47,521 nt of DNA from the NCBI GenBank assembly GCA_012727635.1, contig JAAYGQ010000085.1, positions 1 through 47,521 on the forward strand, in the 5' to 3' direction. The notes under the pieces are model-generated. The model was not told where the DNA came from, did no database searches, and was given only the letters and a program-made list of their open reading frames with translations. The stretch is from Tissierellia bacterium (GTDB taxonomy: Bacteria > Bacillota > Clostridia > Peptostreptococcales > Acidaminobacteraceae). Position 1 is the first letter of the stretch; each line of letters starts with the position of its first letter. This document shows positions 43,306 to 47,521 of this stretch, piece by piece. Position numbers and translations under genes: made by a program.

Positions 43306-44091
43306 CTATAGTTTATACTTTACAATAAGACTAGGATCCAAAACTCTAAAGGTGAAGGATTCAGTTATGAAAAATCGTACTTTCTTATTATCATGGGCTT
43401 GGTAACCAATGGAAAAATCACTTCCAAGGGTTAGCTCTAAATCCTCGTGATCATGGGGCAGCATATAGGCCCCATTAATAATGTGGTTAAAGATAATCTT
43501 GCCGCCAATAAGCTCTTCGATTCTTTTATCCAAGGGATAACCTGAACCCACTGAAAGTATTTTTTGGTGAACTTCTTCGCTAACAATAAGATCAAAGGGT
43601 CCTTTTTGGTAGGCCTTTTTTAGTTCAATCATGCCTCTACTGAGTGCTTCCATAATAGCGTTAGCATCAGTACCAAAGGCAATTGCCTTTCCTTCGAAAC
43701 TATGGTCTAAACCACGGATTCCGCCTTCTTCTAAACCATTATAGACGGCTTCTTCTTCAAAAAGAGCTAGGCTTTTGACAGCTTCTTCCAAAGGCGCATA
43801 TTCTATATCCTTAGCGCCCCGGGAGATATTGTCCAGTTCCCATCTCTCCATTTCGAATTCTACCCGTGCTTCTATTAAAGGCTGGACGTGATAGGTTCCA
43901 AAACAAACCCCCTCGCCTTCCTTCACATTTACAAGTCTTCCCTCGGAGATAACATTATAATCCCTACCCTTGGGTCCTAGAACCTTTACGACTTTTCTTG
44001 CGCTCAGATAGGACTTTAAAACTTCTTCTGCTCTCTGATCAATTTCTTTCCAAGCATCCTGTGAAATGGGTGCTAAATCTCTGTATAACAT
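43306..44091 (-). CDS. family 1 encapsulin shell protein
   Basis: Encapsulin of 261 aa, HK97-fold shell protein. The N-terminus LYRDLAPISQDAWKEIDQRAEEVLKSYL is the typical N-arm that cradles the cargo peptide; GFDxxx-type middle segments (FELDNISRGAKDIEYAPLEEA), FDLIVSEEVHQKI, the A-domain SGYPLDKRIEELIGG and the E-loop region match the Thermotoga/Rhodospirillum family. About 260 residues fits a 60-subunit T=1 shell. AGGAGG precedes the ATG. It is 8 bp downstream of the EncFtn gene, so shell and cargo are made from one message. The shell should hold the ferroxidase and an iron mineral. Confidence 0.95.
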   Translation of the reverse strand: MLYRDLAPISQDAWKEIDQRAEEVLKSYLSARKVVKVLGPKGRDYNVISEGRLVNVKEGEGVCFGTYHVQPLIEARVEFEMERWELDNISRGAKDIEYAPLEEAVKSLALFEEEAVYNGLEEGGIRGLDHSFEGKAIAFGTDANAIMEALSRGMIELKKAYQKGPFDLIVSEEVHQKILSVGSGYPLDKRIEELIGGKIIFNHIINGAYMLPHDHEDLELTLGSDFSIGYQAHDNKKVRFFITESFTFRVLDPSLIVKYKL

Positions 44092-44099
44092 AAGTCCTC

Positions 44100-44444
44100 C
44101 TATTTAAGATCACCGATTTTCAATGAGTTACTTTGAGTTCCCTCTCCAGCCATGGCTAGTTCTTCAATATGTGCAACGGGGCCATCGGTAAATAAATATG
44201 TGCTTAATTCTTCGTCCCATTTGTCCATATTTCTACGCAGCCACTCAAGAAGCATACAAGCATGTTCAATCTCTTCATCTCTGTTGTGAGCCATAATTTC
44301 ACGTAGCTCCTCATCCTGGGATGCCTGAGCTCTTTGGTTATACCAATCTACTGCTTCTAGCTCTTCTTTTAAGCTTGTAATGGCCCGAGTGATATTTTGT
44401 GTTTTCTCATCTAGTTTTTCTAAAGGCTCATGATATTGTTCCAT
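44100..44444 (-). CDS. encapsulated ferritin-like protein (EncFtn) cargo
   Basis: Protein of 114 aa of the encapsulin-associated ferritin family, a two-helix subunit that dimerises to form a ferroxidase site oxidising Fe(II). EELEAVDWYNQR and HNRDEEIEHACMLLEWLRRN align with the Rhodospirillum rubrum protein; its metal ligands Glu32, Glu62 and His65 correspond here to Glu28, Glu58 and His61, and Trp38 to Trp34. The C-terminal SNSLKIGDLK is a cargo-loading peptide of the LxIGxLK type that docks inside the shell. AGGAGG about six bases before the ATG. It is first in the two-gene unit with encapsulin. Confidence 0.96.
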   Translation of the reverse strand: MEQYHEPLEKLDEKTQNITRAITSLKEELEAVDWYNQRAQASQDEELREIMAHNRDEEIEHACMLLEWLRRNMDKWDEELSTYLFTDGPVAHIEELAMAGEGTQSNSLKIGDLK

Positions 44445-44521
44445 ATATATACCTCCTGTATATTCCTTTTTTGAATACCCAGCTTTGATATGTGTAAACG
44501 AAAAATATAAGATATAAGTAA

Positions 44522-44549
44522 AAATGAGCCGGATAATTCCAGCTCATTT
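44522..44549 (-). terminator. intrinsic terminator after M20 gene
   Basis: AAATGAGC and GCTCATTT around a 12-base loop, followed by TTAC on the minus strand. It separates the amidohydrolase from the encapsulin unit. Confidence 0.7.
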
Positions 44550-44595
44550 AGGGTTTATTCCGCAAATTTATAAAAGACTTTTATGGGTATATTTA

Positions 44596-45927
44596 CTATT
44601 CTTCTTCAAATTGATAAACATTTATGGTGGAGGAATCTTCAAGAAACTTTAGATATTCATCCCTAGTCATACTAGGTTTAAATTCCTTAATGATACTTTT
44701 TGCAAGACTTCCATCATCGTAGAGTAAATCAATTACCGTCATAGCAAAGGCCTTGGCAGGAATGATATAAGCAAGATTTGGGTCTACCATGGAAAATTCC
44801 CGCGTATGAGCAGCTCCGATAACACCACCAATCATGGGATGAATTCCCGGCATAATTTGGGTAAGGTCCCCAAAGTCCGTTGAACCGGCCATAGCCCCAC
44901 CCATTCTTATTTCTTCTTCTTTGATAAAGGAAAGCAAATTTTCTTTAAAGAGTTCGTCGAGATTGTTATCACTTTTTAAAGGCAGATAGCCTGGGATTTC
45001 CTGTATCTCAACCCTTGCTCCCACCGCCATGGCTCCGGCCTTAAGGCTTCTATTTACCTTCTTATTTGCCTCTTTCATTCCTTCGATGGTGCTTCCTCTT
45101 ACATAGGTTTCCATTTTTACATCGGCGGGGACAACATTTACGATATCTCCACCCTTGGTAATTATAGGGTGAACCCTAATATGATCTTCATCTTTAAAGG
45201 TTTCTCTTTGAGCATTGATATTGTTAAGGGCCAAAGTAGCCGCATTGAGGGCATTGATTCCAAGATGGGGTGCTCCACCAGAATGGGCCTCTCTACCAAT
45301 AAAATTTACTTTTTTACCAATAAAGCCATTGCTGGTTGTACCCAGCACAGCTTTAAGAGGTTCTTCATGGGAGGACGAATGCATCATCATAGATATATCG
45401 ATATGATCAAAGAAGCCCCGGGCTACCAGTTCTTGTTTCCCTCCGGCATATTTGATTTTTCCATCGGCAATGAGCTTGGATCTAAAATCAATTTCAATAA
45501 ACTCCTCAGCTGGCACGGCCATAAATTCGACGGAACCGCCCAAATGTTCAATCACGCCGGATTCAACAAGGCCAACGGCGCTACCTAGCATAGCTCCCAG
45601 TTGAATATGATGACCACAGGAGTGGGATGCCCCATCCTTACCAGCGTCGGGATGATCCACGCAGACAACGGAATCCAGCTCACCCATAACGCATATATTA
45701 GGCTGTCCTTCTTTTTTACCGGTATTGGCACGGCATCCGGTAATGGCTATGTTTTCTTCAACTTCTAGCCCTAACTTTCTTAAAAAAGCTGAGGTTTTCT
45801 TTGTAGTTTCGAATTCTTTGAAGCCAAGTTCTGGATTTTTATAAACGTCTAGGGTAAAGTCATGCAAGTTCTGAGCATGTTTATCTATGGCTTCGCAAGC
45901 CATAGTTTTCAACTGTTGTTTGTCCAT
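44596..45927 (-). CDS. M20 family amidohydrolase, AbgB-like
   Basis: Zinc peptidase-like amidohydrolase of 443 aa. Metal-binding features: ICVMGELDSV with the following His/Asp segment, SHSCGHHIQLGAM, the VPAEEFIE glutamates, MMMHSSSHE and the lid domain (about 195-310; GREAHSGGAPHLGINALNA). Resembles aminobenzoyl-glutamate utilisation protein B and N-acyl amino acid hydrolases; substrate unknown. GAGGAG precedes the ATG. A terminator follows it, so it is not in the encapsulin message. A second M20 gene lies about 0.9 kb upstream on the same strand, though of a different subgroup. Confidence 0.9.
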   Translation of the reverse strand: MDKQQLKTMACEAIDKHAQNLHDFTLDVYKNPELGFKEFETTKKTSAFLRKLGLEVEENIAITGCRANTGKKEGQPNICVMGELDSVVCVDHPDAGKDGASHSCGHHIQLGAMLGSAVGLVESGVIEHLGGSVEFMAVPAEEFIEIDFRSKLIADGKIKYAGGKQELVARGFFDHIDISMMMHSSSHEEPLKAVLGTTSNGFIGKKVNFIGREAHSGGAPHLGINALNAATLALNNINAQRETFKDEDHIRVHPIITKGGDIVNVVPADVKMETYVRGSTIEGMKEANKKVNRSLKAGAMAVGARVEIQEIPGYLPLKSDNNLDELFKENLLSFIKEEEIRMGGAMAGSTDFGDLTQIMPGIHPMIGGVIGAAHTREFSMVDPNLAYIIPAKAFAMTVIDLLYDDGSLAKSIIKEFKPSMTRDEYLKFLEDSSTINVYQFEEE

Positions 45928-45994
45928 TCTTTTCTCCTCTTTTTGGTTAAACCTTCTAGTTTATCTACCTACGTAAAAAATGATACCCAAGGTA

Positions 45995-46129
45995 TTAATC
46001 TATAATCCCGTGTTCAGTGAATTTAGCCGTATCCCATGGGTTGGTCTCTAATTCATCTAACAAGATTACATATAAATCTTCAGTTTTTCCTATTATCCCT
46101 GGTAATCCTTTTAAAATGTTTATAAAGAC
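45995..46129 (-). pseudogene. possible coding remnant, C-terminal fragment
   Basis: An open frame of 44 codons with no start codon, reading INILKGLPGIIGKTEDLYVI and ending in PWDTAKFTEHGIID. Its composition looks protein-like (mixed charged and hydrophobic, Trp, Pro), unlike the AT-rich noise around it. It overlaps the end of the 68-aa gene in another frame. It may be the 3' end of a gene lost by deletion or frameshift. I cannot name the parent family. Confidence 0.35.
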
Positions 46130-46286
46130 TTAGGAAAGCCACAACAATTAAAATTGCGGTAGAAAATCCGTAAACAGAAGATTTAAAACTAGAATTCAAG
46201 CCATCTAAATGGCTAACCACAGCTGAGCTCAAAATAGATATTAAAGTTATAGTGGTTAATAGCTTTTCACTTCCTTTTTTTAACAT
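46080..46286 (-). CDS. small two-helix membrane protein, unknown
   Basis: Protein of 68 aa with two hydrophobic helices (about 10-26 and 38-56) and a basic tail (KHFKRITRDNRKN). No family recognised. The site AAAGGA lies 11 bases from the ATG, farther than ideal. It overlaps a start-less reading frame at its 3' end, so it may itself be a piece of a decayed gene. Low certainty. Confidence 0.4.
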   Translation of the reverse strand: MLKKGSEKLLTTITLISILSSAVVSHLDGLNSSFKSSVYGFSTAILIVVAFLSLYKHFKRITRDNRKN

Positions 46287-46831
46287 CTTTAATCACATCC
46301 TTTACAATTCAAATAGCAATATCTACTGTCATGATTGAATTAATATCTGTATAATGCATTCCTTTAAATCAGATAGATGAAGTTTGAGTTTTCTATTATT
46401 GATTAGCTAATGCTATTCTATCATTAAATCTGAATTCTAATAAAGCTAATTATGCTTAGAGTAGTAAAGATTAATAACCAAAATATATTTTTAAAAAAGA
46501 AAGGCCCATTTGATTATATGGAAAAATCCTTGAGAATAGGTTATATGAATAACTTTAAATCCAAATAAATTCATTTAACTCAAAGAATAAAACCTGAATT
46601 ATGAACTGTCATTATTTACAATAAAAAGACTCTTCAACTTTTCCGGCGGTGAGAGAAATAGCAATAAGTGGCGTAACCCTCGGGTTGCGCTCCTTTGTTT
46701 TTCTGCTACTTATTATCAACACTTAGAATCGAAGAGCCTATAAATGGAAGTTAACATGGATCACACTTACAATATATATGTTATTGTTTCCACTTTGAAC
46801 TAAACTGGAGCTAATTTCAAAAATCCAAACA
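46287..46831. other. gene-poor AT-rich region, 545 bp
   Basis: No convincing coding frame. Apart from the 111-bp inverted-repeat element at 46628-46738, which is GC-richer than its surroundings, I see nothing: no terminator, promoter or tRNA that I could support. Confidence 0.5.
46628..46738. repeat. structured inverted-repeat element (MITE-like or RNA), 111 bp
   Basis: The ends GACTCTTC (46628-46635) and GAAGAGCC (46731-46738) are inverted repeats with one mismatch. Inside are nested stems: AATAAGT (46663-46669) with ACTTATT (46708-46714), and an 8-bp hairpin GCGTAACC/GGTTGCGC (46671-46690). The ends GRCTCTTC resemble terminal repeats of ISL3-family elements (often beginning GGCTCTT), suggesting a non-autonomous element. 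The 8-base flanks (AATAAAAA and TATAAATG) share only five of eight positions, so no clean target duplication. On the minus strand the last arm is followed by TTTTTATT, so it could also end the M20 transcript. Confidence 0.5.
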
Positions 46832-47521
46832 CTATTTAAGGAAATTCAATACTGTTTCTACATGCATCGCAACCCCTATTGACATAGATTTTTCGTCTAT
46901 ATCAAAATTGGAGCTGTGATCTGAAAGCTCAACGTCACTTTCTGGATTTTTGCATCCTAATCTCCAAAATGCTCCCGGGACTTCTTGTAGGAAGTAGGCA
47001 AAATCCTCGGCCCCTAATCGAGGTTTTTGAATCGTTATAATATTCTCTTCTCCAATAACAGTTTCAGCTGCCATTTCTACTTCTCTAACCATTGCATCGT
47101 TATTAATTAGCACTGGATATCCTGGCTTGATATTCAGAGTAAAATCGGCACCCATCCCATGGGTAATTCCCTCTATTTGAGTTTTGAGTTTATTAGATAT
47201 GAATTCTTTTAAACCAGGGGCAAATGTTCTCATAGTACCAGTCATAAATACTTTATCACTAATGATGTTGCTTTGTGTACCACCCTTTATCGTGCCAACA
47301 GTTAATACAGCACTATCGGTTGGATCTATCTGCCTGCTTATTACTAGTTGAATGGCATTTATGACTTCTGCAGCGGCAACGATTGAATCAACACCTAAAT
47401 GTGGAGTTGCTCCGTGAGTAGATTTTCCAATAATTTCAATCTCAAATGTATTGGCCGATGCATTTGCAGTGCCATAACGAACTCCAATTTTACCTGTATC
47501 AATATCAGGAGCCATATGTAG
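46832..47521 (-). CDS. M20 family amidohydrolase, C-terminal part (cut by window edge)
   Basis: C-terminal about 229 residues of an M20D-type amidohydrolase (hippuricase/N-acyl-L-amino acid hydrolase group); the start lies beyond the window. Seen are the lead-in HMAPDIDTGKIGVRYG, the lid domain with KSTHGATPHLGVDSI and GGTQSNIIS, and the C-terminal LGAEDFAYFLQEVPGAFWRLG with its catalytic-domain glutamate. The open frame continues without interruption to the last base, so an internal Met near 47515 is not the true start. Confidence 0.9.
   Translation of the reverse strand, partial: LHMAPDIDTGKIGVRYGTANASANTFEIEIIGKSTHGATPHLGVDSIVAAAEVINAIQLVISRQIDPTDSAVLTVGTIKGGTQSNIISDKVFMTGTMRTFAPGLKEFISNKLKTQIEGITHGMGADFTLNIKPGYPVLINNDAMVREVEMAAETVIGEENIITIQKPRLGAEDFAYFLQEVPGAFWRLGCKNPESDVELSDHSSNFDIDEKSMSIGVAMHVETVLNFLK

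Noticed and set aside
44445-44521. Iron-box (Fur/PerR/DtxR) operator before EncFtn
   Set aside because: Only a short TATAC...GTATA symmetry around the ribosome binding site; it does not match any of the known iron or peroxide operator consensuses.
45169-45588. A 139-codon plus-strand frame opposite the M20 gene
   Set aside because: Antisense to a conserved enzyme; no supporting signals.
1-47521. tRNA, rRNA and CRISPR arrays
   Set aside because: Looked for T-loop-like GTTCRANNC motifs in a plausible cloverleaf and for regularly spaced repeats; none found outside coding sequence.

Overview
The window is a piece of a low-to-moderate GC Bacillota (Firmicutes) chromosome, most probably class Clostridia. 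The evidence is the gene set and order (smc-ftsY-rnc-plsX, rpmF with its YceD-type neighbour, the TIGR03960/TIGR03936 pair, a T-box on valS), strong AGGAGG ribosome binding sites with frequent GTG/TTG starts, and anaerobe-type enzymes such as a two-subunit iron-sulfur L-serine dehydratase and acetate kinase. I cannot name the genus from sequence alone. No rRNA, tRNA or CRISPR array was seen, and no intact transposase.

Layout. 1-2.7 kb: AT-rich accessory-looking DNA with two zinc-ribbon membrane/SPFH proteins. 2.9-8.1 kb (minus): a tight operon of B12-type radical SAM protein, DUF2344 protein, short RNase G/E-like protein, serine dehydratase beta and alpha, and a tRNA-binding-domain protein. 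8.1-13.6 kb (minus): valS-folC-maf-radC, headed by a valine T-box (specifier GUC) and a consensus sigma-A promoter. 13.6-16.5 kb (minus): a class IV aminotransferase fused to a PspC domain, a second PspC protein and a cytosolic 5'-nucleotidase-like protein. 16.6-17.8 kb (plus): dinB with a LexA (SOS) box in its promoter. 17.8-24.8 kb (minus): plsX-rnc-radical SAM-smc-ftsY. 24.9-27.3 kb (minus): hom, YceD(DUF177)-rpmF and a zinc-ribbon membrane protein.

27.3-31.6 kb: a PTS EIIC-like membrane protein (plus), proC (minus), ackA and tmcAL (plus). 31.6-35.3 kb (minus): folE-folP-folB-folK, a YihY membrane protein and a lipoprotein. 35.3-42.2 kb: a NUDIX hydrolase (plus), pgi (minus) and a malQ-glgP-metallophosphoesterase operon (plus). 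42.2-47.5 kb (minus): an HNH nuclease, an encapsulin shell with its encapsulated ferritin, two M20 amidohydrolases (the second cut by the window edge), a small membrane protein, a coding remnant and a 111-bp inverted-repeat element.

How the parts work together. Most of the window is core metabolism and information processing: folate synthesis and glutamylation, glycogen/maltodextrin breakdown into glucose phosphates (MalQ, GlgP, Pgi), acetate/ATP formation (AckA), serine breakdown to pyruvate, membrane lipid entry (PlsX), chromosome condensation and membrane targeting (SMC, FtsY). The clearest specialised system is the two-gene encapsulin nanocompartment at 43.3-44.4 kb: a family 1 shell plus an EncFtn ferroxidase carrying a C-terminal cargo-loading peptide, expected to mineralise and store iron. 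The system type is known; the aminotransferase-PspC fusion with a nested start and the small 3'-end elements are the less familiar features. Several usual Clostridia/Bacilli clusters are broken here (rng away from rplU/rpmA, ftsY away from ffh, ackA away from rpmF), which suggests rearrangement.
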